This document shows positions 25,174 through 37,900 of a stretch of DNA of 64,000 nt, piece after piece. The position numbers and the translations under genes are program-made. The notes under the pieces were generated by a model. That model was not told the DNA's origin. It searched no databases and was given only the letters and a program-made list of their open reading frames with translations. Every line of letters starts with the position of its first letter. The stretch's first letter is position 1. The stretch comes from Cannabis sativa (lineage: Eukaryota; Streptophyta; Magnoliopsida; Rosales; Cannabaceae): assembly GCF_029168945.1 (NCBI RefSeq), contig NC_083605.1, positions 31,881,280 through 31,945,279 on the forward strand, read 5' to 3'.

Positions 25174-25355
25174 GTGCATTCTATTGGGCATCAGTGGTGC
25201 CTAGCACCCTTAAGACGTGTCGTCTTGTAATTGGCTAGTGATACTCTCTAAAAACTATTATATTAAATTATATGGGACCCGATACTTAATTACACCAATA
25301 GCATATTAACATGTAGGAGGGTGCTTAGCACCACTGATGCCTTTTAGCATTTCTC
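25174..25355. mobile_element. Small MULE-like MITE with 9-bp target duplication
   Basis: 182 bp with terminal inverted repeats sharing GGCATCAGTGGTGC and AGCACCCT. It is flanked by TTTGGTAAG (25165-25173) and TTTGGGAAG (25356-25364), a 9-bp duplication with one mismatch. It has no coding capacity. Related but more diverged sequences lie near 42126-42305 and 50243-50380. Confidence 0.7.
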
Positions 25356-25393
25356 TTTGGGAAGGTACGTAGGAAGGAAATAATAATTTTTAA

Positions 25394-27955
25394 TCTTTTA
25401 TTTGATATTAAAAGGAGAATTGAAAGGATGGTGTGGGTGATTTGTTAATAAAATTATTATTTTGTTCTTAAAATATTTATTGGTTACATATACTTTTATC
25501 AAATTTATTATGAAATCACTCTAAAATCACTTTAAAAGCCTCTATCTATTCTTTCCTTAATTTTTTAATTTTTTTTAATTTTTTATTAAATTTATTAATA
25601 TTAATTGATTAATTAATTAAAAAAATATTCAAAAAGATGATAATAGTTGTAATTTAAAATTTTAATCAAATATATATATATCTATAAATATTTATAAATT
25701 TAATTTTGATTAATCATTTTAAATATATATATCTATATATAATCAAATTTATAAAAATTTAGCCATAAACCACCCTCAACCTAAATCTATATATATATAT
25801 ATAATCATCTCCCATTTAATTTATCTATAGCCATAAAATAATTTTATTATTTATTACTCACAATTTTAAACCTATGTAAATATATAATCATCTCTCTTGA
25901 TGCTCTTTTTTCCTCCCAATCTTTTTGTGGCATTAACTCTAGCTTCTATCTCTACTTTTAAATCATCATATATTTCGTACTATTCATGAGTATATTTTTA
26001 TCCATGAATATTTTAAAATTTATATTAGTAATTATATTTTAGTTTCATGTTTATTCTTTTGACTATCATGAGTATTTTAAAGTTTACATATTAGTTTTAT
26101 GTTTATTTTTTTAGTATCTTATAGTATATTATTTTAACATATACTTATTTATTTATTTTGATAGGTATTGACATTTTGAATTAGAATAGAAAAGCCACTC
26201 GGTGACCAAAAAATATATTTTATTTTCTTAAGTTCATAAAAATCATATATTTTCTTCCATGATAGATGACATATAGAATCTTTGATCCTCAAAAATCATT
26301 ATTGTGAATTGCTTTGGTGTGTCAAGGAAAGAGTACTATAATCAAATAGTTTCAAAAATAACGAAATTAAGCTAATAAATTTAAAAGGGGTAAGGCAAAA
26401 TGTTTGATTTTTTCTATACATTTATAGTTATTCTCATGTGCACTCCCCACTTTAATTTCTAACTAGAAAATATACTCTCACAAAAGTTTTTATTTTTTAT
26501 TTTTCTGTGTTTTGTGTTAATATATTTATGTTTTATTTTGAATATAATATTTGTCAAATATGGACAATATACCGGAATAGCTATTGGTAGTTTAACTTTT
26601 TTTTTTTTTTTTGATAATAGCATATATATATTTAGCATATTTATTATACTTTTTTGTTAAGCATATTAATGACTATAATAAATTAATATTAATTAAAAAT
26701 TAAAATATCTATCTTTTCATAACAACTTTAATTTTTTTAAAAAATTATGTATATATTTATTTTTGTACCAAAAACTATTTACCACCTCATAACTTTAAAA
26801 TTTCAAATCCTCACTATAATACTATTATACCTCTATCATCATATACTATATTGATGGAACAATTAAAATCCATGGTTGTATCATCAATAAATTAAATACA
26901 ATTTATTCACCGCCTCAAAAAATAAAAAAAATACAATTTATTCAACATCATTCTTGATTAAATTTCTAGTATCTTATACTAAATAGAAATTTATAGATTA
27001 ATTTTCTTCTTCTTTATTTTCTTTACTTTTCTCTCTTTTACAAGGATTTAATTGTTTTTCATTCACTAGAATTATAGTCCAAATACACCAAAATATTTTT
27101 ATTCTCTCTTCGCTCCAAATGCAAACAAATCAAAGGAAAAAAAAAGTATTGTATAGTTTAACTTGACACTTTTATCTATAATAATTTTATATCTATGTCC
27201 CTTTTTTCTTTAGATTTTTTTTTTTTAGGTTTAGATCTCTTAATTTTCGGATGATTTCTCCATTTTTAATGGCTAATTCTTTCATGAAATATTAAAATTG
27301 TAGGTTGCACGCATATGTAAAACCTCAAATTAGCTAAAAAAATATGTGAGATATAGTGATGATAGCGGGTGAGATACGGTGAAACAACGAGTGAGATACG
27401 ATGTTGAATGATACATAACAATAGATGAGATACGGTAATCACAATATGTGAGATACAGTAAAACAATGGGTAAAATATGGTGTTGAAGGATATGGTGCTT
27501 ATAAGGATACGGTGACGACAACTGGCGAGATATGATAATAACACCGAATGAGATATAATGTTGACAGCGGGTGAGATAAAATACGACACAACGGGTGAGA
27601 TACGGTAATAACTACGATAAATGATCGCAAATAAAAATAATACATCATATTTATGAAGAACACTTAATTTTTCTTATATCACCCTATTTTTTTAACAAAT
27701 CAATATAAAATTCTATATATATATACATTAATAGTTAAAATTTTAAAATTCTTAATAAATAAATAATGAATCCCTCAAATAATAATAAATTAATTAATAC
27801 TATTCACATAATTTTTTCTTTTTTACTTTATCCAGTAGTTTATTATTAAAAAAATAATTTTTAAGTTATTCTTTATTATATTATAAATAGTTATTTGTTA
27901 TTATATTACTTAAAAAAATTAAATTAGTCTCGCGAAGAGCGACTATATTACCTAG
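25394..27955 (+). mobile_element. Helitron A (3' end clear, 5' end tentative)
   Basis: The 3' end is a short hairpin (GTCTCGCGAAGAGCGAC), eleven bases, then CTAG at 27952-27955 followed by T. This is the layout of Helitron 3' termini. The proposed 5' end, A|TC at 25394 with AAAGGAGAA downstream, resembles Helitron C but lacks its GC-rich block. Within the element lies the GAGATACGGT repeat tract, which Helitron C also has. No Rep/helicase gene is visible, so it is non-autonomous. Confidence 0.5.
27335..27605 (+). repeat. GTGAGATACGGT minisatellite
   Basis: About ten degenerate units of 22-24 bases built on gtgagatacggt-n-acaacgg. The same repeat occurs in inverse orientation at 49918-50030 inside Helitron C. 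The minus-strand frames here (repeating SYLT/SHL-type residues) are artefacts of the repeat. Confidence 0.85.
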
Positions 27956-27957
27956 TA

Positions 27958-28040
27958 TCTATATAAAGAAAGATATGAGGCGGCGGTAACGTGATATTCT
28001 AAATCTTTTTAATTAACATTAATTGTTCTCTCTTTAATTC
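27958..28040 (+). mobile_element. Helitron B 5' terminus
   Basis: Two bases after the CTAG of Helitron A, A|TCTATATAAAG is followed by GATATGAGGCGGCGGT and matches the 5' end of Helitron C (TCTATATA...GTATGAGGCAGTGACGCGG). I could not find its 3' hairpin, so only the start is annotated. Confidence 0.5.
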
Positions 28041-28787
28041 TCTTATTTTTTTTTTATTTTTTATTAGCTTCATAAATATAAATTAATATAAAATATATAT
28101 TTTTATTTAGTTTTTCCATAATTCTCTCTTTTTTTTTTTTTAAAAAAAAAATAATAAGTCTTTTTTTTTAGTTTTTCTTCATCACTTCTTCTTAAATTAA
28201 GATATTAAAAAATTGTATTTTGAAAAAAGTTACCATTCACCTCATTTTTAAATTATATAATTGTAAATTATATATATAATAATTAAAAAAAATTACAATT
28301 CACATAAAATTATTTCCCAACTGTAAAGTTTTTGATAAATAATTAATGTTTATTTATTTATTTATGTATTTATATATATATATCTTTATATATATCTAAC
28401 TCTAAATGTGCACATCATAACTGCTCTCCAAAAGAACAAAAAAAGATAGTATATTTTTATATATATTGATTCATATATATATATATATAGAGACTTTAAA
28501 CTCTATGCGAAGCTCTTTTGAATTAATTATATGGATGGATGAATGTAGTTATAGTACTTTATTTTAATATATGTTTATATATATATATATTTTTATTAAC
28601 CTATTAATTATATAGTGTTTAGTAAAGTATTTTTTTTAATCGTGCATATACTTACTAGATCAAATTTATATTTTTTTTATTTCAATGATATTTTAACCAT
28701 GACTTTGTTAAATATAATGTTTAGTGAAGTATATATATTTTTTTTTTTTTTTTATGTTTTAAATAATATTTTATCAAATATAAATTA

Positions 28788-28829
<42 letters not shown>

Positions 28830-29350
28830 TCAGCAAGTCTTAGAGCCAAATTTCCTGTTCCATATCCCTCTCCCAATATATGTCCCAACCAATTATATTA
28901 TGACAACTCATTTAATACATAAGCACTTAACAGACTTTACAATCCTATTAACTATATTGTTAAATATATTCGTCAATCTCTCTTATATCTACATAGATAC
29001 AATCTTACTAGCTGCATTAAACTATCATAAAAAGATAGTTTACCTTTATGTCATGAGTTTGACCTTACCACTATTGAGTACAATATTCCTAATCTATACC
29101 ATGTACCTTAGTGAAAAAGTTACAAGGAATGAGATTATACTTTCATTATATTACTTTTTTCCACAGCCACAAGACTTGATGAAAAAAAAGTTCGTGAATT
29201 CAATAAAAGAAAATGGTGACTATGAAGCAACAAAATTTATTTATGCTAAAAATTTCATAATTTAATAATTTAGAAATTTAATGTCTCAAAATGCAAAGAC
29301 TTCACCACTGTAGCTTTTGAAAATGATTGCCCATAGCATAATATTATAAA
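28041..29350. other. AT-rich interval with an unrecognised 216-codon frame
   Basis: The frame 28615-29265 (+) is very hydrophobic and rich in Ile, Tyr and Phe because it crosses poly(T) and a (TA)n tract. The part after 28830 is less repetitive, but I recognise nothing in it. I regard it as chance. There is no clear promoter or partner. Confidence 0.4.
28790..28826. repeat. (TA)n microsatellite
   Basis: About 18 uninterrupted AT units. Confidence 0.9.
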
Positions 29351-29356
29351 TAGTTG

Positions 29357-31210
29357 CTAGTAAATCTTAAATGTGGTAGGAGTTGATATAGCCTGCAAAA
29401 ATAAGATTATACTAAATAAATTTTAAAGTTTAATAAAATTAAAAATAAACACTATATATAAATAGGCCATATGGATATATATATATATATAATTACATAC
29501 CTGCCGTAATAGTTCAACCATACTCGTTGTCTCATTCATATCTTCATAATCATCAAAATTATAAGTGTATGATATAACCTGCAATTAATATTTTTAAATA
29601 TAATTATTATTGAAATAATTATTTTAAAATAAGTTTGATAAACAAAATATAGAATAAATGACAAATAGAACAGAATATAGTTACTTCTTTGTGCTGGAAT
29701 GAAACTATGTTTGCTGATGAAAATGGCACATTATCTTGAAAAGAATTATTAGTAGACAAAAAAGGTATTCCAATTCTGCTATGGCTTTGATCATTTGCTT
29801 TCTCTTTATGAAAATCCTACAACATAATGATAAATGTATGCACACTTATGTAGGAGAAAGACTATGAAACAGTTAGAAATTACAATATATAAAACTAAGT
29901 AAATATTACCTTTTGTGATGGAGAATCTTCATTGACAATCTTTTTCTTACTTTTTGCTCTCTCAAGTGCACCTTTAAGTCTTCTACATCCACCATGAGCT
30001 TTCCTTTTAGTCTTGAACCCTTTAATTTTATCACCCATTTCGTTACTTATTTTGTTTTCAATTCTATTATGTATGGTAGTCGATATCTCTTTCCCTTGAG
30101 CTACATATCAGTTGCATCCAAATCTATAAAAATCTTAGTAAACGCGGAAACAACAATATTGTATGCTTTTTCATCTTCTGCGGCTTTTGTTGCGAGTTGA
30201 GTTTGCATTCTACAAATTTCTTTGTAACATTTTGCCATGTTTGCTTTTGCAGACACACTCTTGCAATTCATAGTTGTAGAAAATCTAGTTTTTGAATGCA
30301 TTGTCCACCTCTTTAAAATATATTCACAAGGAATTTTTTTGACATTCCTAGGCGAATATACTTTTAAAATATGTGCGCATAAAATTCCTATAAAATCAAA
30401 TTTCTTACAGCTACATGTCACAATCGTAGGCATTGCACAATTCTTTCTCAAATATTATGAATACAGCTGGAGTGTAAACAATTGAAGAATGCTTCAAAAT
30501 TTCTACTCGTAAAGACAATGACAATGAAGTTTGAGTTGCTTTAAAATCAGCCTTCAACTCATCATATCGACGATCCTCAATTAATCTTTGAAAATGTTGA
30601 AAAAACCTTGGTATTTCATGCTTGTAGCTAACATAATTCTTAATTACATTATTCATACTTTCACTTCGTTGAGTAGTTGTTATGTCTGCACAAAATGTCT
30701 CTCTCCCATATACCAATGCCCATTTTTCCTTCAAATTAAACATTTTTTTAAGCCATTTATTGTCTCTAAGATCATATTTCTCAAGCATACTATTCCAAGC
30801 TTCAATGAATTCGTCCTTCTCATCATAATTATAAATATAATTACTAAAATCTTTTGTAAATTGTCGAAATTTTTCTAAAACCCCAATAAGATTTTTTGCA
30901 GCATTCTGATATATGTGCCAAATGCATAAACGATGAGTTGTTTCTATCCATTGAGACTCTAGAGCTTTTCCATTACCGCATTTGGTCAGTAAGAATAGTC
31001 TTTGGCTTTTTTCCCGACATTGTTTTAGCAAAAGTGTCAAACAACTAAGCAAATATTTCAGCAGTTTCATCATATAACAATACAGCTCCAAAGATTGTGA
31101 TGATTCACACCAACAAACATTGCAAACGGTCGACACTCTTTATTTTTCTTGTAAGTTGTGTCAAAGGAAACAACATCACCAAAATAGAAATAATCTGCCA
31201 TATAGTATAT
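29357..31210 (-). pseudogene. FAR1-related / MULE transposase pseudogene
   Basis: On the minus strand, 31210-31100 reads [12 protein letters not shown] and [10 protein letters not shown], the start of the MULE transposase domain of FAR1-type proteins. 31136-30411 contains THRLCIWHIYQNAAKNL, then a WNSMLEKYDL block, then TTTQRSESMNNVIKNYV. 30451-30101 has a SWIM zinc finger (CSCKKFDFIGILCAHILKV). Further exons with proper splice borders follow: up to 29910, 29816-29685, 29578-29501 and 29392-29357 (stop TAG). A frameshift after NHH, an in-frame TAG near 31040 and another shift near 30100 break the frame. The N-terminal DNA-binding FAR1 domain is missing. It could be a broken host FRS transcription factor or a dead transposon gene; the intron-rich 3' end favours FRS-like origin. 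Confidence 0.8.
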
Positions 31211-32682
31211 ATGAGTTTAAAAAATATTGATTCATTGTGATATATTGAAATCCCTACAGGTGTATTAATATTATTAGATATCACAATTTTTTAAAAAATT
31301 CTCTCGATCAGGGGGAGAGAAGCAGTTGGGATCGATGATAATTTTTAAAAAATGATCCTTGCACAAACTATATAGGAACGATATAGTTCAAAATGATATA
31401 CACCAACTGCAAATCAATATTATTCAAAGTTGAGTTAGAATGAGTTGAAAACGCCTAAAGCGTAAATGAACAATGTAAAAAGTATTAGTAAATGTTCATT
31501 AATATGTCCTGAAGTTGTTAAATCTAGAGGTACTCATGAAGATACCTTAATATTATAAAGTTTTGATGATAACCGTGATGGAAACGGTACTCTAGAAGAG
31601 ACTCCCAAAAGAAGTTAGACATAACACATTTTATCATAATTATTGAATCCCTGAAGTGGTTCTCTATAGGTACTTATAAATGATAAACATATTTGAAAAA
31701 TATGTAATTTAAAGAGATCTCTATAAGTTATGTCAATATGGGAGGAAATTATCATATAATGAAATTTTTGTCAACAATAGATGTTGAATTTTTGCATATG
31801 CAATAAACTAACATGAGATAGGAAGGATCATGGTATTAGATTTGTCGAGAATTATCGACATACATTTTGCTTTTGGCCAATATACTATGACGTGGTCCAG
31901 GCAAGTTTACTCGCATAAAGTGAAGTAAGACTGTAGGGTGTGCAAATAAATATTTATAATGAGAAAGTTGCATATATGTATTTGTACATAATGAATTGTT
32001 GTACAAAGTTTGCATGGACATGAGATTGATTGAAGTAAGGCTTAAATATTGAGAAAATATAATCATGATTTGATTATAGTCTGGAATATATTTTATGAGG
32101 ATTTATAAGCGACACATAAAATGTTGCAACAAAAAGTTATTTATTTGGAGCTCCTAATATAGTGAGAATTTGAAATAAGCCTTATCTAAAAATTCAAGAA
32201 GAATTTAATACATTTAAGTGATATAAATTCAAAGTCGTGCGTACTATATGACAAAGATTTTTGTATGAAATAACGACATGTAAGTAAATTGTTATTCGAA
32301 AAACACGTATGGTTGTCTATGCAATATAAATTCATATATTATACGTTGTGATAGACTCTTGAAGAGTTTTTGATTAATTGAAGAACAAACTTTTATTTCT
32401 TTCTATATATTGAGAAATATTAAATGTATGTAGTTTGTTCATTAGTAGAGAAGTCCTGAAAGTACTTCATATGCATCAAGAATTATAGATATATGATCAT
32501 TTGATATGGAAATTAAGATCATACAACAAGAATGGAACAAAAATATGGTCTTGGAGTACCATCATTGTCACAAATAAAAATTTATACACACATGAATGAT
32601 ACAATTAGATGGATAAAGATTAATGTTCCACGAACCTCTCATCTATAATTTAGAAGTCTACATATACTCTGGAAGAGTTATA
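31211..32682. other. Decayed sequence, possibly copia-derived
   Basis: No intact frame. PPT-like tracts such as gatcagggggagag near 31310 and the copia remains beyond 38883 suggest the remnant of the older copia element. No domain could be confirmed. Confidence 0.3.
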
Positions 32683-32691
32683 AAAAATATA

Positions 32692-33757
32692 GAATAATTA
32701 GCAATTTTTCCTCCTGAACTTTCGACAATATTGATTTTGGCCCTTAAAATATACAGCTTGTTAAGAATCCTCCTTGAACTTTTACACATACATAAATTTA
32801 GTCCTTCTGTTAGGTTCCGTCTCAATATTCCGTTTCTTTTTAAATTAGCAACTTTGCTCCCTAAACTTTGACGACTATCAAATTGTACCCCCTCAGAATA
32901 AAAATGAAAAAAAATCAACATTTTAATTAGTAAATCTCTAAAAATTAACGTAGATCTTAAGAAAAGGTTATTTTGAATGATTAAGGAAATTAAAAAATAA
33001 ATTAAATTTTAAAACTAATTAAGCCATTTCAAAAATTATATATTTTTTATTTAAAAATTCATTTAGATATTTAAAAAAATATTAAAATTTAATTTTTACG
33101 GGAATAAACTTGACTATATTTTATTTTTCTCAAAAAATGTAGGTTTGTTTAAGTAAACATGACATTTTTTTAGTTTAATTTATAGTTTTTTTTTCAAAAT
33201 AATTTTATATTTTTATTGAATTTTTAATTATTTTTCTTTATTTATTAAGATATGAATTTATAAATATAAATAAGTTTGATTTTTTATTCTTCAAAAAACT
33301 TTAGTTTATTTAAATAATTTATTAGATTGTCAATAATTTTTGTTTGATTTTTTAAGATACGTGTTTATAAATAAAATAAAATTTAAACATATTTTTTAAG
33401 AATAATATAATCTTTTTTAAGTAAAATTAATATTTTTTAATTAATTTAATATTTTTGTCAAGTTTTTTTAATAATTTTTATTATTTTTTCAAAATTAATA
33501 GAATATTATAATTGCCAAAAAATAGAACATTATAATTTTTAAAATTATTTTTTAAATAAAAGGGACAAAATTTCATATTAATCAAAGTTTAGGGAGTAAA
33601 AATGCTAATTTTTAACAGTAAAGAGAACAGAACCTTACAAAAAGAGCATAATTATGTAAATGTTATATTTTAGAGAGAATTTTTAGCAAGCCGTATATTT
33701 TAAGGGGCAAAACTAGGTAGTGCCAAAAGTTCAGGGGGGCAAATATGCTAATTATTC
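32692..33757. mobile_element. Non-autonomous MULE with exact 9-bp duplication (MULE 2)
   Basis: 1066 bp. The ends are GAATAATTAGC and its perfect inverse GCTAATTATTC, and the inverted repeats extend with gaps for about 200 bases (the CCTGAACTTT and CTTAAAATATAC blocks are found on both arms). AAAAATATA is duplicated at 32683-32691 and 33758-33766. The interior is AT-rich and non-coding. Confidence 0.9.
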
Positions 33758-33807
33758 AAAAATATATGATCATAGATAGTATATGGTGATACTTTAAAAG
33801 TGATAAC

Positions 33808-34057
33808 TAACAGATTTTGTACTCTGTTCTATTTCGTGTCAGTGTTAGTTAGGAATATCGTTACTTGTCAGCTCAGTATTAGTTGTACAATTTGTATCTT
33901 GGTTCTTGTTTTTTGGTTTAACTAACTCCGGTTAGTTCGGTCTTGCATAGCTATATATACTTGGTCCCTGTACTGAACTCTTCAATGAAATTGTTTTCCT
34001 TTTTTCATTCAATGAAACCTGGTCCTTTTCTTTCCCAATTTTTATCTTTCCGCAATA
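33808..34057 (+). repeat. Copia B 5' LTR
   Basis: It runs TAACAGATTTTG to CCGCAATA. A TATATATA box lies near 33952. It differs from the 3' LTR by six substitutions and no gaps. Confidence 0.95.
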
Positions 34058-34069
34058 TGGTATCAGAGC
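34058..34069 (+). other. Copia B primer-binding site
   Basis: TGGTATCAGAGC abuts the LTR and is the standard plant copia site complementary to initiator tRNA-Met. Confidence 0.93.
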
Positions 34070-34213
34070 GGGAAAGTTAAGCTTTCCCTCACGATCCCTT
34101 CTCCCTTCCTTGCTGCGTTCTCTTCTCCGGCAACGACGATGTCTTCCTGTTCTTTCTTCCTCTTTCTGGTTTTGTGGTTCTTTCGTTGCTGTCTTCTACA
34201 ATTCAGATCTACA

Positions 34214-34995
34214 ATGGCCAACGATGATCAATCAGCTCAGTCTGAAATTCGGTCTCTGAATCCAGATAATTCTTCATCTCGTGACAATCAAGATTCCCAG
34301 AGAAACAATCAAAGAAGTCCACTTGAGGATCCTGCCAATCCCTACTATCTTCACCACGGTGATAATCCAAGAAATACTCTGGTGTCTCAACTCTTAACAG
34401 GTCAGGAAAATTATGTAACCTGGAGTAGGCAATGCAACTTTCAATCTCTGTTAAGAACAAGATAGGATTCCTTGATGGTTCTATTCCTAAACCCTCTCCT
34501 ACTGATTTTGTTATGTATAATGCTTGGGTTAGAAATAACAATATTGTCATTTCTTGGATTTTAATAAATTCTGTTTCTAAGGAAATTTCTTCTAGCATAC
34601 TCTATGATGACAGTGCTGCTGCTATTTGGAATGACCTTAAAATGAGATTTCACCAAAGAAATGGTCCTCACATATACAATCTAAGAAAGGGTTTGATGAA
34701 TCTCAAACAAGAAGCTCAAACCGTGAGCATGTACTTCACCAAACTGAAAACTGTCTGGGAAGAACTCTCCAATTATCGACCTTCATGTACTTGCAATGGT
34801 TGTTCATGTGGAGGAGTCAAGAAACTTCAAGAACATCACCACATGGAGTATATAATGTCCTTTCTCATGGGACTATCTGACAACTATACTCAGGTTCGAA
34901 GCAGCATCTTGCTGATGGATCCATTGCCTGAAATGAATAGAGTTTTCCATCTTGTTTCTCAAGAAGAACATCAGAAAGGAAATACTATAGGATAA
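34214..34995 (+). pseudogene. Copia B gag
   Basis: It starts MANDDQSAQ and reads to TWSR near 34428, where the frame shifts into the frame covering 34432-34995. The second part contains the retrotransposon gag domain (UBN2 type), with WNDLKMRFHQRNGPHIYNLR and SFLMGLSDNYTQVRSSIL. The zinc knuckle that should follow is broken. I prefer the ATG at 34214 over the one at 34139, because the residues before it look like leader sequence. Confidence 0.85.
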
Positions 34996-34997
34996 GA

Positions 34998-37900
34998 ATG
35001 CAGCAAGAAAACCAGACCCTCAAAATCCAAAAACACATCCTCCCAAAAGAAACAGGCCATTCTGTACACATTGCAATATTCTTGGGCATACCGTGGAGAG
35101 GTGCTATAAAATCCTGGCTATCCACCTGGGTACAAGTCGAATCAATCCAAGGAAGCAGCAACAAATCAAGTTCAAACTAATGAAGATTCAAAAGAGAACT
35201 GTGATGACAGCACCACTCTTCTTCCTCAACTAAATTTTGTTCAATACTAGCAACTCTTGAATTTACTTGCCAACCAACACACCGGTATGACAAACTCAGA
35301 ATCTAGCACTTCTAATGGTGCTACAGGTATCATTCTTTCTCTAAATTCTATGCCTCCTTTAAATGAATCTTAGATTATAGATTTTGGAGCTACAAGACAT
35401 ATTTGCAACAATGCCAGGTTGTTTCAAACCATTTATCATATATCTAAAATTAAACTCATCCTTCCTAACAATGAGACTCTATCTGTTTTTCGAAGTGGGA
35501 CTATTGCCATAAATGATCAACTTATCCTTACCAATGTCCTTTATGTACTAAATTTCAAATATAATATAATTTCAGTAAGTTGTTTAACTGAAAATAACCA
35601 TGTTACTGTTAAATTTCTATGTACAGGACAACCTCCACAGGAGGGTGATTGGCAAAGGTAGAAACACTAATGGCATGTACGTCTTGGATCCTATTTTTGG
35701 TTCAGCTCCTGTTCTTGCTGTCACAGTGGATACATGACATTCAAGACTTGGGCATCCCTCCAAGAAACGTCTTGCTTTGCTCAGTAAAGATCTAGGATAT
35801 AACATTGAGTCTTTACATTCTGATAAACCATGTTATGTATGTCCTAAGGCTAAGCAAAGAAAGCTTCCATTTTCTAATAATAATCACTTTACTGCTCATA
35901 TTTTTGACCTTATACATTGTGACATTTGGGGCCCTTATCATATTCCATCTCATTCTAATCACAAGTATTTTCTTACTCTTGTTGATGACCACTCTAGATT
36001 TACTTGGGTTTATATCTTAAAACAAAAATATGATGTTTCTTACATTGTGCCTCAACTTCTGTCATACATACAAACTCAATTTAAATGTGTTTTTAAAAGT
36101 TTCAGATCTGACAATGCTCCCCAATTAAAGTTCACCGATATGTTCAACAAATTTGGTATCTTGCATGAATTTACTTGTGTGGAAACTCCTGAACAAAATA
36201 CCGTTGCTGAAAGAAAACACCAGCACCTCTTGAATGTTGCTAGAGCCATTTATTTTCAAGCCAACTTGCCGATTAATTTTTGGACAGATTGCATATTAAC
36301 TACTGTGTTCCTTATAAATCGTACTCCTACTCCGAATTTGACAAATAAAACTCCATATGAAATCCTATTTGGTACTACTCCTGATTATATACAACTAAGA
36401 AACTTTGGTTGTCTTGCATTTGCCTCGACTCTCAAGGCGCACAGGACTAAATTTGATCCTAGAGCACATACATGTGTTTTTCTTGGATACCCCCATGGCA
36501 TAAAAGGATATAAACTTTATGATATTAACACAAAACAGTTTCTTATTTCTAGGAATGTTGTTTTCCATGAAAATGTTTATCCTTTTCATAAAATTGAATA
36601 ATGACAACATTGGTATAGATCCTTTTGCCAATATGGTGTTACCCTCTTCTCACATCTCTCAAACTTATGTTACTGATTTTGATTCCCCACATGTTAATAA
36701 TGACAGTGCTATGCAGGATCAATCATCAAATGACAATTCCACTTATAATATACCAGCAACTCACATACATGAACCAACTGGTGTTCCTACTGAGTTCCCA
36801 CATCCGAAGGAGCCCACAAGTGTACCCACTGAACCAATGGACATTCCTGTTATTGCAGATAACAGTAACACAAATAATAATGACAATCAAAATCCTCTAA
36901 GGCGATCTAGCAGAATCCATAAACCGCCAACATACCTTCGTGATTACGAATGTCACTCCATAATTCAGGATCAATCCTCCACACCTTATCCCCTTCATAA
37001 ATTCATGACATATACTAATTTATCTGCTGCTCACAAGGCTTTTATTTGTGCAGTGCAAGCTCACTTCGAACCTCAACACTACAAACAAGCAGTGCTACAC
37101 AAAGTTTGGAACCAAGCAATGGCAACCGAATTATTAGCTCTTCTCAACAATAAGACCTGGACTATTGTCAAGCTTCCTCCAAACAAACGCGCCATTGGGT
37201 GTCGTTGGGTTTATAAAATTAAACTCAACAGTGATGGATCCGTTGAAAGACACAAAGCCCGCCTTGTTGCACAAGGATACACACAACAAGAAGGACTCGA
37301 TTTTTTTGAAACCTTCTCCCCCCATAGCAAAGATGGTTACTTTCAAATTATTATTGGCCATATCTACCATTAAGCAATGGCACACACTTCAACTTGATAT
37401 AAACAACGCCTTCCTCAATGGCGATCTCCTTGAGGAGGTATACATGACTATACCACCAAGCCTTACTCTTTCTTCTTCATTGTCTGCAGAAACTGGTCTC
37501 GTGTGCAAGCTCCACAAGTCGATCTACAGCCTCAAGCAATCCTCCAGACAGTGGTATAAAAAGCTCACTGATGCTCTCATTCTTGAAGGATTTACTCAGT
37601 CCCAAGCTGACTACACCTTGTTCACCAAAGGCTCCAACAGCACCTTCATTGCCCTCCTTGTGTATGTGGACGATATCATAATTACCGGCCCCAACATTAC
37701 CTTGTTGCACCAACTACATGCCTCTCTTCATGCACAATTCAAGCTTAAAGCCCTCGGCAAGCTAAAATATTTCTTGGGATTCGAAATAGCTCGGGCTAAG
37801 GAGGGACTATTCCTTTCTCAACGTAAATATACCCTACAGCTTTTAGAAGACACCGGATACATGGGAAGCAAACCATCCAAAACTCCTATGGATCCCAAAA

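Noticed and set aside
27266..27589. 107-residue repeat protein on the minus strand
   Set aside because: Artefact of the GAGATACGGT minisatellite; the repeat is not kept in one frame in the second copy.
27335..27605. CRISPR-like array of short repeats
   Set aside because: Degenerate units without unique spacers of constant length, in a plant Helitron.
28615..29265. 216-codon frame as a membrane protein
   Set aside because: Crosses poly(T) and (TA)n tracts; the hydrophobicity follows from AT-rich sequence, and no motif is recognised.
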